DNA of 64,000 bases from Mycolicibacterium flavescens (GCA_900637135.1 LR134353.1:1364001-1428000), one strand, 5' to 3'. Shown: positions 26,057-33,164, counted from the stretch's first letter. The notes: generated by a model not told the origin, from the letters alone. Translations and numbers: made by a program.

Positions 26057-26405
26057 CTTTGTCCCTCGCCCAGCGTGCGAGTGCGGCCCTCTGTGCTTTC
26101 GCCGACCGTGGACTCATCGGTTGCGGTAGATCGGTGGCGACGTTCTTGAGGAGCCGCGAGACGGTGCTGTCGAGCAGCCTTATCTCCGTGGACAAGCGGC
26201 ACAGATTCTTGTGGTCGGTCGGGTCGCAATTCTCGTACCGGCCCCGAAGATGCACCTTGCGGTCGATGCACTCCCCGATCATCGCCAGGTGCTCACGCTC
26301 AGCCGCCGACCACGACAACGACGTACCCGCACGCTCCGACGACCGAGCCAACTCAGCATCCAACGCATCAAGCAAACGTTGTGCCTCGCGTGTTCGCTTC
26401 ACCAT
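26043..26405 (-). CDS. Helical phage-type protein, possible small-terminase-like
   Basis: A 120-residue protein from ATG 26405 (starts at 26414 or 26432 are also in frame). It is nearly all helical and charged: VKRTREAQRLLDALDAELARSS, AAEREHLAMIGECIDRK, STEIRLLDSTVSRLLKNVATDLPQP, ending with a basic tail SAKAQRAALARWARDKGA. Size and helix-rich basic character resemble small terminase subunits or DNA-binding adaptors of actinophages, but no diagnostic motif is visible. Assignment left as unknown. Confidence 0.6.
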   Translation of the reverse strand: MVKRTREAQRLLDALDAELARSSERAGTSLSWSAAEREHLAMIGECIDRKVHLRGRYENCDPTDHKNLCRLSTEIRLLDSTVSRLLKNVATDLPQPMSPRSAKAQRAALARWARDKGAVS

Positions 26406-26682
26406 GACACCCATCGTAACCGGCTGCGGCACAGTCTAATTCAACATCATATGCGTGCGCCCAGCGGAATCTTCAGTCCGTGCCGTGGGAGTTTCGGAAG
26501 ACGGCGGGGGAGTGGGACACCCCGGGTGCCTAGTTGGGGGTTTGCGTGGAAGCGCGTGCATGGCATTGCTCTATCTGGTCGCAGGCGCGCCGGGCTGCTA
26601 ACGTCCGGTGCATGGGGTGGTTACGGGCGACTGTGTCCGAAGCGGGTTAACACAACCTATAGAGATGTCAGGGGTGAATTCA

Positions 26683-27558
26683 ATGGTGAAATGCGCAAAA
26701 GGCCATCAGAATCCTGACGACCAGCTCTATTGCGGGCAATGCGGAGCCGCATTGACCAAGCCAACACAGCCAACCATAGAAAATCGCCCGAGTGGTAAGG
26801 CCCAACGTCGTCCTACGATAGGTGACACAGTTCAAGTGGTGAAGCCAGGCGACAAGCGCCACGGAAAAACCGGTTTGGTCGAGCAAGTTCGTGGAGTCGA
26901 CATCTGGGTCGCATTCAGACCGATGGGGTTACATAGCTACCGCTTTACTACTGACCAACTTAAGGTCATCCGAGCTTCCAACGTCGAGACCTCAACCGCC
27001 GTCAAGACTCCAATCGCCGCCAAGAATCCGACCGTCACCAAGCAAGTCCAACCGCGTGCTCCACAGGGGGGTTACACGCCCGAAGCCCCTTCCGGCCTTG
27101 TTCGGATCGGGGGATTGGGGGAGGTGCCGCTAGCCTCAATTGGGCGGCGTCTGGCCGCTCGTTCGATCGACTTTGTTTTTGTAGTTGTGATTCTCGTCGT
27201 CCTTCGGGCGATCGCTGGCGCCTTTTATCAGATATCTTCAGGTATTGGGAACGTCATTTTCGTCTTAACGGGCATCCTGGCGCTGGCCTTCATATTGTTG
27301 TACGAATGGCTATTTATCGCCTTCCGAGGCGCGACGGTCGGGAAAATGGCGGTGGGCATAAAAGTGGTCGACCAGTATACGGGCGCAGTGATCGGCATTG
27401 GTCCGGCATTTGTACGGCAAGTTATCCCGTTCGTAGGAGCTCTCATTCTCCTCGTAGGAGCTTTGCTGGTGTACTTATCGCCACTGTTTGATAGCTCTGG
27501 TCGGATGCAGGGTTGGCATGATAAGGCCGCACGAGACCTAGTAATTGGCGTGAGATAA
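26683..27558 (+). CDS. Zinc-ribbon / KOW-like / RDD membrane protein (satellite cargo)
   Basis: A 291-residue protein. Residues 1-24 form a zinc ribbon (C4, H8, C17, C20). Residues of about 45-95 look like an SH3/KOW-type barrel (GDTVQVVKPGDKRHGKTG). A Thr/Lys linker leads to an RDD domain with R-L-A-A-R-S-I-D and three or four hydrophobic helices (VVVILVVLRAIAGAF, VIFVLTGILALAFILL, VGALILLVGALLVYL). ATG 26683 follows GGGGTG. It is the only plus-strand gene in the middle of the element, with lower GC and its own upstream region. Envelope modification or phage-exclusion roles are guesses. Confidence 0.8.
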   Translation: MVKCAKGHQNPDDQLYCGQCGAALTKPTQPTIENRPSGKAQRRPTIGDTVQVVKPGDKRHGKTGLVEQVRGVDIWVAFRPMGLHSYRFTTDQLKVIRASNVETSTAVKTPIAAKNPTVTKQVQPRAPQGGYTPEAPSGLVRIGGLGEVPLASIGRRLAARSIDFVFVVVILVVLRAIAGAFYQISSGIGNVIFVLTGILALAFILLYEWLFIAFRGATVGKMAVGIKVVDQYTGAVIGIGPAFVRQVIPFVGALILLVGALLVYLSPLFDSSGRMQGWHDKAARDLVIGVR

Positions 27559-27636
27559 TCCACTCCGGAATGGAGTCGCCCTCTGTTCTTGGCTGTCGTC
27601 GTCTATGCGGGGCACCCGGACGCTCAAGGGCCAGGG

Positions 27637-28209
27637 TCACGCGACAGTCCATCGACCGAGCTGCCTGCCGCCGTATCCATCTGTCAGGACGATTTCCGTA
27701 ATCGACTTTCCTGGTGGTACGTCAACGGCGATAGGACCGGACACTTTCTGGCCTTGCGGCAGGTCGGTGGCGGGTAGCCCGTTGCTGACCGCGTTCAGGT
27801 CGGGCGTCAAGTTCGTGCCGTCGCTAGTGCGCAAGGCGAAACTCCACGGATGCACGGTGACCACTCCGGAGATGGTCTGGACCGTCACATCAACCGAGTA
27901 GAGGGTTCCGGTGACTTCGGTGTAGCTATTCGTCTGGGCGATTGGTTGCAAGTTCGCGACAGTGTAGGCGGCTGTGCCGGGAGCGAAGGAGGGGTTGCCA
28001 CTCGCGTCTATCGTCGTTACTTCCGTTGTGGCCCGGATTGTTGCACCGATGACAGCATTCTGTTGCGGCGGTGGGGATGCGGACACCGAGGGGACTCCGC
28101 TGGTTGCGATCACTTCACCGGGGGTGAACGATGACGATCCGCTGTTGTCCGTGTAACACCCGCAAAGGACGCCGATCAGTGTGGCCCCCGTGACTATCCA
28201 TCCCCTCAT
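27637..28209 (-). CDS. MPT63-like immunoglobulin-fold lipoprotein (satellite cargo)
   Basis: A 190-residue exported protein. The signal MRGWIVTGATLIGVLCGC ends in a lipobox-like LCGC, making Cys18 the lipidation site. The C-terminal about 110 residues match the pattern of the secreted mycobacterial antigen MPT63 (DUF1942/DUF4352 fold). They read Y-T-V-A-N-L, then TGTLYSVDVTVQTISGVVTV, FALRTSDGTN, LPQGQKVSGPIAVDVP and a final GRW. The match was made from memory of the MPT63 sequence. Gain of a surface lipoprotein from a satellite suggests lysogenic conversion (inference). Confidence 0.72.
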   Translation of the reverse strand: MRGWIVTGATLIGVLCGCYTDNSGSSSFTPGEVIATSGVPSVSASPPPQQNAVIGATIRATTEVTTIDASGNPSFAPGTAAYTVANLQPIAQTNSYTEVTGTLYSVDVTVQTISGVVTVHPWSFALRTSDGTNLTPDLNAVSNGLPATDLPQGQKVSGPIAVDVPPGKSITEIVLTDGYGGRQLGRWTVA

Positions 28210-28260
28210 GCAGCTAACGATACGAGGATGACTGTCAACCTTGTCGACTTTGCATCAAAG

Positions 28261-28321
28261 GATCAGTCGCCCCGGCGAATCGGCTGAATTCTGAACCGAC
28301 GCGCCGGGGCGGCTGTTGATC
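28261..28321 (-). terminator. Inverted repeat after the capsid gene
   Basis: The arm GATCAGTCGCCCCGGCG (28261-28277) is nearly complementary to CGCCGGGGCGGCTGTTGATC (28302-28321), enough for a stem of more than 15 bp with a 24-nt loop. It lies about 110 bp past the capsid stop on the minus strand and before the lipoprotein start, so it probably ends the structural transcript. The following T-tract is weak. The rest of 28210-28432 shows no gene. Confidence 0.55.
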
Positions 28322-28432
28322 CCCTTTCAGGACCGCCGTGGGAGGAATGAAGGAGGCGCGGCGGGCTTTGGGCAGGGGATGAGTGGGTCGGTGCCTCATG
28401 GCTGAAGGAGTAACACCGGCCCACGACCGAAT

Positions 28433-29296
28433 CTAACTCCCGCCGATCCCGATCCTCGCAATGGCTTGGTGGTGCGGGAAGCCGAAGCCCACCCGGCAGG
28501 TAACCCTGACGGCAAGGGAGTCGCTATTAAAGAAGTAGTCGCTTGACACGTCGAGGGTCACGTCTCGGCGCAGCACGACGAACACCTTGGCCTTGTCGAG
28601 TGCCCAGATCAGCCCGTCAGCGACCGACGTGCCGTCCGCGACAGCGACCAACGGCACACCCAACACGGTTTCGCCCGGTGCGCGGGTGGCGTCGCCAACG
28701 GTCGAAGCCAACAGCGGTTGGTTCGAGTTGGCTTCGGTCTTGAGGGATTCGATGCTGGCGACGGTGTCCGCGTTGGCGACGAACGAGGTGGCGGTGGAAC
28801 CTACCTTGCGGAGAGCAGTCTTCGCGGCGATAGCCCAGTCCAGATTCGTGAGTGTTGAACCCGCGCTGACGGTTTGGGTGTCGTTCAGGGACAGCAACCC
28901 AGACGGGCCGTTGGTGACGGTGTTGCCGAAGAATGCGGCGTCGATCTTGCGTGCCACGCTTCGGGCGAGGGACGCCCGGACGACCTCGGTTGCCTCCGGT
29001 GAGCTGTCCTCAGCGAGTTCACTCGACACCTTCACCAGCGCAGCTACTTTCAGCGGAGTGACGACCTCTTCGGTGACGGTGGGGTCGGTGAGGTCGATGT
29101 CGTTGCCTTCGGGCACCCAGGCGGCGGCAGCGTCCTCGTCCACGACCGGGATTCGAAATGTCGGGCTGGCCGTGTTGACGACGGTGGCGACTTCGGGCCG
29201 CATAGCCACGGATTCGTCTTGGATTGGGCGGACGATGAGTTCGCCGACCTCCTCGGGGGTGAGAATGCCTGATGCAGCGTCACTAAGGAATGCCAT
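28433..29296 (-). CDS. HK97-fold major capsid protein
   Basis: A 287-residue phage major capsid protein. Recognisable are the N-arm LTPEEVGELIVRPIQDESVAM, the E-loop region PTFRIPVVDEDAAAAWVPEGNDI, the spine helix EVVRASLARSVARKIDAAFFG and the C-terminal VTCRVGFGFPHHQAIARIG. ATG 29296 follows AGAGG and removes a non-conserved 14-residue extension. The delta/scaffold domain found N-terminal in classic HK97 capsids is missing, and no protease gene is adjacent, so assembly should rely on a separate scaffold. Encapsulin is an alternative fold relative but the context is phage. Confidence 0.87.
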   Translation of the reverse strand: MAFLSDAASGILTPEEVGELIVRPIQDESVAMRPEVATVVNTASPTFRIPVVDEDAAAAWVPEGNDIDLTDPTVTEEVVTPLKVAALVKVSSELAEDSSPEATEVVRASLARSVARKIDAAFFGNTVTNGPSGLLSLNDTQTVSAGSTLTNLDWAIAAKTALRKVGSTATSFVANADTVASIESLKTEANSNQPLLASTVGDATRAPGETVLGVPLVAVADGTSVADGLIWALDKAKVFVVLRRDVTLDVSSDYFFNSDSLAVRVTCRVGFGFPHHQAIARIGIGGS

Positions 29297-29450
29297 GTCG
29301 TGCCTCTTCGGTAAGACAACGGCGTGACCGTCCCGCATGGGGGACAGTCAGCGTCGTTGTGCAATTACCGCGAGTGCCGACCGGCTACCCACGTCAGCCC
29401 AACCGGGCTAAGTGCCGAGTTACCTTGCCAGGCAACCGTTGTCGGTGAGC

Positions 29451-30017
29451 TTACCGGTTTCGCACGGCCCCCGAAAGCAGGTCTTTGAAGGTTGGTGTGT
29501 TCGTTTGGGTGGGGTCGGGCACGCCGCGACTCGTCACCATGCTGGCGGGTGCGGCGGGGCTGATGCCGTGCCGGGTGCTGAGGTGTGGGTGTTCGGCCAC
29601 GACGGCGGCGAGTGCGGTGTTCACCTTCTCGGGGTCCACGTTCCCCTCCGAATCGAGCAGCTCGGCCAGCGGAGGACCGAACCGGAACAAGTCGCTCGGA
29701 TCGTGGAGCGTGCCGGTCACCAGCGACTCAACTTCGCGTTGCTGCACCGTGTCCAAACGTGCCTGTAGTTGGTCGCGTTGCGCGTTGGCTTCGGCCAGCA
29801 ACCATTCAGCGGTGCGAGCACGGTTCTTCCACCAGGGAAGCGAACGCGGCTCCAACTCATCAGCAGCCGGCTGTTCGGTGGCGGCGTCCTCAGCCTCGGA
29901 AACGTCTTGTCGGGTGTCCTCTTCCGCGCCAACCGATTCGGTGGCTGTGCGTGGCTCTGGGGCGGTGGTTTCGGGTGTCTGAGCGTCGGTCGTGGGGTCG
30001 GTCCTGCGGCGGGTCAT
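29451..30017 (-). CDS. Candidate capsid scaffolding protein
   Basis: A 188-residue protein from ATG 30017 with GGAGG upstream. It has three parts: a strongly acidic disordered N-terminus (TTAPEPRTATESVGAEED), a central coiled-coil-like helix (AEWLLAEANAQRDQLQARLDTVQQREVESL), and a C-terminal helical region with PEKVNTALAAVVAEHPHLS. This layout, directly upstream of the capsid gene, is typical of actinophage scaffold proteins. The start overlaps the stop of the 104-residue gene by four bases. Function is inferred from architecture and position only. Confidence 0.65.
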   Translation of the reverse strand: MTRRRTDPTTDAQTPETTAPEPRTATESVGAEEDTRQDVSEAEDAATEQPAADELEPRSLPWWKNRARTAEWLLAEANAQRDQLQARLDTVQQREVESLVTGTLHDPSDLFRFGPPLAELLDSEGNVDPEKVNTALAAVVAEHPHLSTRHGISPAAPASMVTSRGVPDPTQTNTPTFKDLLSGAVRNR

Positions 30018-30328
30018 GGTGTCCTCCAATGGGTGAACTGAGTTGCGGATAGGTGCAGTTCGTCAAGCTGGCCGAGGATCGTCAACCTGGCGGCTTCGGT
30101 GCTGATGATGCGAGCGGGGAAGGTGCGTGCGCCGTAGTTGGCCGTGAACCACAGCACGCGGGTCGGGTCGGTGTCGGGGTCGGCGACAAGGTGGTCGGCC
30201 AGCCACCGCACCCGCTTGTCCACGGTCGCCAGCAGCACGACCAGGGCGGTGAACATGTCTCCGAACAGGATGGTGTGCAAGTCCGTGAGTTCGGCTGGTG
30301 AAGAGATGGTTACGCCATTGTTGGTCAA
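30014..30328 (-). CDS. Phage-type protein of unknown function (104 aa)
   Basis: A 104-residue protein from TTG 30328 with GGAGGG upstream; the TTG overlaps the previous gene's stop (TTGA). It includes ILFGDMFTALVVLLATVDKRVRWLADHLVADPDTDPTRVLWFTANYGARTFPARIIST, mostly helical. Rv1579c of phiRv1, in the equivalent position, is also 104 residues as I remember; that is a size match, not a sequence comparison. Confidence 0.65.
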   Translation of the reverse strand: MTNNGVTISSPAELTDLHTILFGDMFTALVVLLATVDKRVRWLADHLVADPDTDPTRVLWFTANYGARTFPARIISTEAARLTILGQLDELHLSATQFTHWRTP

Positions 30329-30603
30329 GCGTTGCCCTCCAATCGTCTCCGCTCATCTTCGGCATAGCGGGCGATAGCCCGGTCCAGCCGTTCCATCGCC
30401 TCATCATTGCCGCGCAACTTGAGCATGTCGGCTATCTGGGCGCACAGTGCCGCGAGCAAGTGATAGCCCCGATGTTCTTCGGTGGCTTGCGCACTGAGGT
30501 AGCCGATCATTCGGTGGTCGTCTTGCACCCATGCCCGGACGGCCATACCTGCGCGCATTCGGTCACCGGGAGTCGGGTTTGGATCAAGCTCAGGGGTGGT
30601 CAT
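30325..30603 (-). CDS. Phage-type protein of unknown function (92 aa)
   Basis: A 92-residue protein from ATG 30603 with GGAGG upstream. It is helical and charged, with MRAGMAVRAWVQDDHRMIGYLSAQ and a C-terminal MERLDRAIARYAEDERRRLEG. It is the first gene of the structural transcript, directly downstream (in its reading direction) of the repeat-rich region that may be the origin or promoter. The frame upstream of ATG 30603 runs through the repeats and is unlikely to be translated. Confidence 0.65.
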   Translation of the reverse strand: MTTPELDPNPTPGDRMRAGMAVRAWVQDDHRMIGYLSAQATEEHRGYHLLAALCAQIADMLKLRGNDEAMERLDRAIARYAEDERRRLEGNA

Positions 30604-30662
30604 GCAGGTGTTCCTCCTTTTGGTGTAGTGCACCGGAATTTTGTTGTCACTTCGGGAATTAA

Positions 30663-30821
30663 ACGAACTAAACGAAAGATCCTGGTCAGCGCCCATTTTC
30701 GGGTACGAACGTGGTACGAACTAAGACGAAAAAAGGGCACCCTTAATTCGTTGAGTTCGTACGACGAACGAACGCTAAACATGGCTGTTACCAGCATTTT
30801 TCGTATTTTCGTTTCTTTCGT
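30663..30821. repeat. ACGAA/TTCGT iteron cluster, candidate replication origin
   Basis: Twelve copies of the pentamer are packed into 159 bp. ACGAA occurs at 30663, 30672, 30705, 30716, 30726, 30764 and 30768; TTCGT at 30747, 30756, 30800, 30808 and 30817. Inverted pairs such as GTACGAAC and GTTCGTAC flank an AT-rich stretch at 30728-30750. The cluster sits at the 3' end of the helicase-like gene, the place where staphylococcal pathogenicity islands carry their iteron origin. A repressor operator array is the alternative. Confidence 0.55.
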
Positions 30822-32190
30822 TGAGGGAAGCGTGGACGTAGGTGGTACGTGCCCTTCCCGACGTGTCGATCCGGCGTTCGGCTACCCGGCCAGCATCGAG
30901 CAAGGGTTGTAGTTCAGCGTCGATCTGAGCGGAGGTCTTGTTCCGGTGAAAGTGCTTGACGCTGATGTCCGTCCGTGAGCATCCGCGTTTGCCAGCTTCG
31001 AGGATGAACTGTTCCAGCGCGGCAGGCCCGGTGTCCTCGCTGGCTGGTTGGTCGAATATCCACAGCACACGCGCCTCGGCGTACCGCCACAGTGCCATCG
31101 CGGCATCGAGGTGGTCGGCGTCGATGACATCCGTCTCGTTGAAGAGTGCGTGCAGCATGGAGATGCGGAGGACTTGCGCTGGGCCTCGGGCGACGGACTT
31201 CGATGCCCAGGTGTCGGGTCGGCTGGCCCGAAGTTCGGGGTAGACGTGATCCCAACGCCGCCAGAAGCGTTCGGTGAAACTGAGGGTGCCCACCTTGTCG
31301 GCGAAGGTGTGAGCGGCAGCGAGGATCGCTGCGGCTGTCGCCATCTCGTCGTCGGGTACGTTGCCTAGCCGTGGATGAAGTTGGGACCGGCGAGACAGCA
31401 CCACCACCAGCCGGTTGATGCTGCCACCGGAGAGGTCCGAGTCTCGAAGTGAATCCCGTAATTCGCCGGGGGTGATGTGGCCGATCAAGGTGATGTGCGG
31501 GTCGGTCGCAACCATCTTGTTCCGCTTGCGGGCAAGGCTGGCGAGCGTGTTCCCGTCCCACGCATCACGCAACACCGTTGCGAGGCGGGAGCCTTCGACG
31601 TGGGATCGGCTGAGCACCGAGCGGTATTCCTCTTCGATGATCAGCAGCCGCTTGTCGCTTACGCCGGGGTCGAAGTCCTTGGCCTCGGGGTCGTCACCGC
31701 TGGCGTCGCGGACAAGTTCGATGACACCTTCACCGGAGGTCAGTCCGGACATGATGTTGTCGGCGAAGTCCGGTAACGCCCTCAGGAGAACTGCGCGGAC
31801 GATGTCCCAGGCCGTGCCCTTCGCGCCGTCCGACGTGCGGCCCACGACCAGCCCGTGCAACAGCGGAGGATGCCACTTGCCGCCGACCAGAATGTGCGGG
31901 CTGTGACCAGCTGCCGCACCGAAGCTGGCGAGAAGATGTACCGGCAACGCGGGCTTGTCCGCTTCGGTGTGCGGGGCAAGGAGATCGACTATCGCACCTG
32001 CGTTTCCGTATAGGGCGGTGTCATCGAGCACCGGCCACACATCGCGGGCGTCGTCATTGCTCGCGTGCCGCGAATCGTTAGGGCCAGCGCCAGGAGGCGG
32101 GATCGCCTGCTCGTGGCCGTTTCGCTCGTCCCGAAACTCGGCGTTGAGTCGTTCGGCAATCGCTAATGCGCGGCCTATCCGGTCGGTCAT
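30775..32190 (-). CDS. Helicase-primase-like ATPase of the satellite
   Basis: A 471-residue protein of the DUF3987/phage replication ATPase type. The Walker A variant GRTSDGAKGT is at 117-126 and Walker B LLIIEEEY at 182-189, followed by LIGHITPGEL and an Arg-containing SINRLVVVLSRR. A C-terminal region with a possible winged helix (SRTDISVKHFHRNKT) could bind DNA. Rv1582c of phiRv1 has the same length in memory. It likely unwinds or primes the satellite at the adjoining repeats. The C-terminal codons themselves contain three of the TTCGT repeats. Confidence 0.78.
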   Translation of the reverse strand: MTDRIGRALAIAERLNAEFRDERNGHEQAIPPPGAGPNDSRHASNDDARDVWPVLDDTALYGNAGAIVDLLAPHTEADKPALPVHLLASFGAAAGHSPHILVGGKWHPPLLHGLVVGRTSDGAKGTAWDIVRAVLLRALPDFADNIMSGLTSGEGVIELVRDASGDDPEAKDFDPGVSDKRLLIIEEEYRSVLSRSHVEGSRLATVLRDAWDGNTLASLARKRNKMVATDPHITLIGHITPGELRDSLRDSDLSGGSINRLVVVLSRRSQLHPRLGNVPDDEMATAAAILAAAHTFADKVGTLSFTERFWRRWDHVYPELRASRPDTWASKSVARGPAQVLRISMLHALFNETDVIDADHLDAAMALWRYAEARVLWIFDQPASEDTGPAALEQFILEAGKRGCSRTDISVKHFHRNKTSAQIDAELQPLLDAGRVAERRIDTSGRARTTYVHASLNERNENTKNAGNSHV

Positions 32191-32480
32191 GCTGCCGCCT
32201 GGGCTTGGTAACAGCTAGCGATACCGGTGATGATCGAGCGGCACTCAGGACAGCACTCCCGGTATGCCTCCCGTAGACCGTCGAGTGCGCCACGGGTGAA
32301 AGCGGATCGGAAGAGCTGTTCGGTGGTGCCAGCCCGCAGGAACATGTACATCGGGGGCTTAACGTTGTCGGGGTCGGCGAGCATGGAGTGCGGCAACGGC
32401 TCCATCCGGCGCGCTGCTTCGAAGCGTCGTTCGGCCCACGATGCTGGCGGGTGCGGGTGCGGGTCGGCGGGTATATTCAT
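32187..32480 (-). CDS. Small Cys-containing phage protein
   Basis: A 97-residue protein whose stop overlaps the helicase-like gene start by four bases. It begins MNIPADPHPHPPASWAERRFEAA, and the C-terminal part has C-C-P-E-C and a later Cys (CCPECRSIITGIASC), a possible zinc knuckle. Coupling to the ATPase gene suggests a replication accessory role. No family is recognised. Confidence 0.62.
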   Translation of the reverse strand: MNIPADPHPHPPASWAERRFEAARRMEPLPHSMLADPDNVKPPMYMFLRAGTTEQLFRSAFTRGALDGLREAYRECCPECRSIITGIASCYQAQAAA

Positions 32481-32542
32481 CGGTGATCTTCCACAGGGTC
32501 AGTTGACGTGCCTCGGCCAGCGGGCCGGGGCATCGTCGTTAT

Positions 32543-32875
32543 TCAGAGGTGGTTACGGGCGGCGTCGAGTTCGTCAGCGTCGAATCTCAGAAGGTGCGGC
32601 CCGAGTCGGTGGCCGGTGATGATTCCCTGCTCTAGCCAATTGCGAAGCGTCCGCATCGACACATTCAAGTAGTCGGCGGCTTCAGCGCTGGTCAGATTCT
32701 TGCGGCGAGGTGTGGACGGGCTGGATGCCGTCGATGGCCTGGACACGGGTGCGGTTCCTGTCGGTCGCGGTGCCCTCCCTGCTGGGGAGGGGCCGACAGT
32801 CGCACCCTGTTCTGGGCCTCGGTGACTCTCATCCGGGAAACGATGAGGCGAGGCCGATAATGCCACCCGTGTCAT
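32543..32875 (-). CDS. HTH excisionase/regulator-like protein
   Basis: A 110-residue protein if read from ATG 32875. The only conserved part is the C-terminal about 52 residues, a MerR-like/excisionase HTH: LTSAEAADYLNVSMRTLRNWLEQGIITGHRLGPHLLRFDADEL. The N-terminal part is Pro/Ser/Arg-rich and may not be translated; GTG 32746 would give about 67 residues, close to small Xis proteins. It is the element's right-most gene next to attR, the usual xis position. It could also be the lysogeny regulator, as no other repressor is visible. Confidence 0.68.
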   Translation of the reverse strand: MTRVALSASPHRFPDESHRGPEQGATVGPSPAGRAPRPTGTAPVSRPSTASSPSTPRRKNLTSAEAADYLNVSMRTLRNWLEQGIITGHRLGPHLLRFDADELDAARNHL

Positions 32876-32986
32876 ACCCGATGCAAGGAGTTGCGCCGAA
32901 ACGGTCGCGGTTGCCGACCGGTAGCGCAAACATGTTGCAAACTTCGTCGATGAAAGAGGTGAAAATGCCCTCTCACCAGGTATTTT

Positions 32987-33015
32987 AGTGGTGCCCCCGA
33001 CAGGATTCGAACCTG
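32987..33015. repeat. attR: right attachment repeat within tRNA-Arg
   Basis: This overlaps the tRNA 3' end (32989 onwards) and repeats 24014-24042 with two mismatches. The element-derived side restores the acceptor stem and CCA, so the tRNA stays functional. The integration sublocation is the T-loop, one of the known target positions of tyrosine integrases. Confidence 0.88.
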
Positions 33016-33064
33016 CGGCCTTCTGCTCCGGAGGCAGACGCTCTATCCCCTGAGCTACGGGGGC
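32989..33064 (-). tRNA. argV: tRNA-Arg (anticodon CCG)
   Basis: A 76-nt cloverleaf including an encoded CCA. Acceptor GCCCCCG pairs with CGGGGGC, the D-stem is GCTC/GAGC, and the anticodon stem TCTGC/GCAGA closes loop CTCCGGA, giving CCG for codon CGG. The T-arm is GCAGG-TTCGAAT-CCTGT. Position 65 is T, making a G-U pair at the base of the T-stem, whereas the displaced host copy at attL has C (G-C pair). So the 3' part of this tRNA comes from the satellite. The same tRNA precedes argS in H37Rv as I recall. Confidence 0.95.
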
Positions 33065-33164
33065 GCGTGAGAAACAGCGCCGATGGGCCTGCACAGCCTA
33101 ACGCATTCAGCTCATCGGAAACGGATTCGGGGCCTGACCACCCGAGACCATAGGATGGACCCCC

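Larger units (their letters stand above)
24016..33011. mobile_element. Prophage-like satellite integrated in tRNA-Arg(CCG)
   Basis: An element of about 8,973 bp between core repeats. Left half: tyrosine integrase, a 47-residue gene, three small minus-strand genes, a zinc-ribbon/RDD protein and an MPT63-like lipoprotein. Right half, all minus strand: HTH/excisionase-like, 97-aa, helicase-like ATPase, iterons, 92-aa, 104-aa, scaffold-like and capsid genes. Portal, large terminase, protease, tail and lysis genes are absent, so autonomous virion production is unlikely. The arrangement recalls phiRv1 and phiRv2 of M. tuberculosis. Cargo genes have visibly lower GC than the host. Confidence 0.85.

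Noticed and set aside
28433..29296. Capsid gene as a possible encapsulin nanocompartment
   Set aside because: Length is similar, but the neighbours are integrase, scaffold-like and replication genes, with no cargo enzyme; phage capsid is the simpler reading.
32876..33094. Extension of the HTH gene across attR and the tRNA
   Set aside because: The tRNA is intact and transcribed on the same strand; the peptide encoded there is tRNA sequence read as protein.
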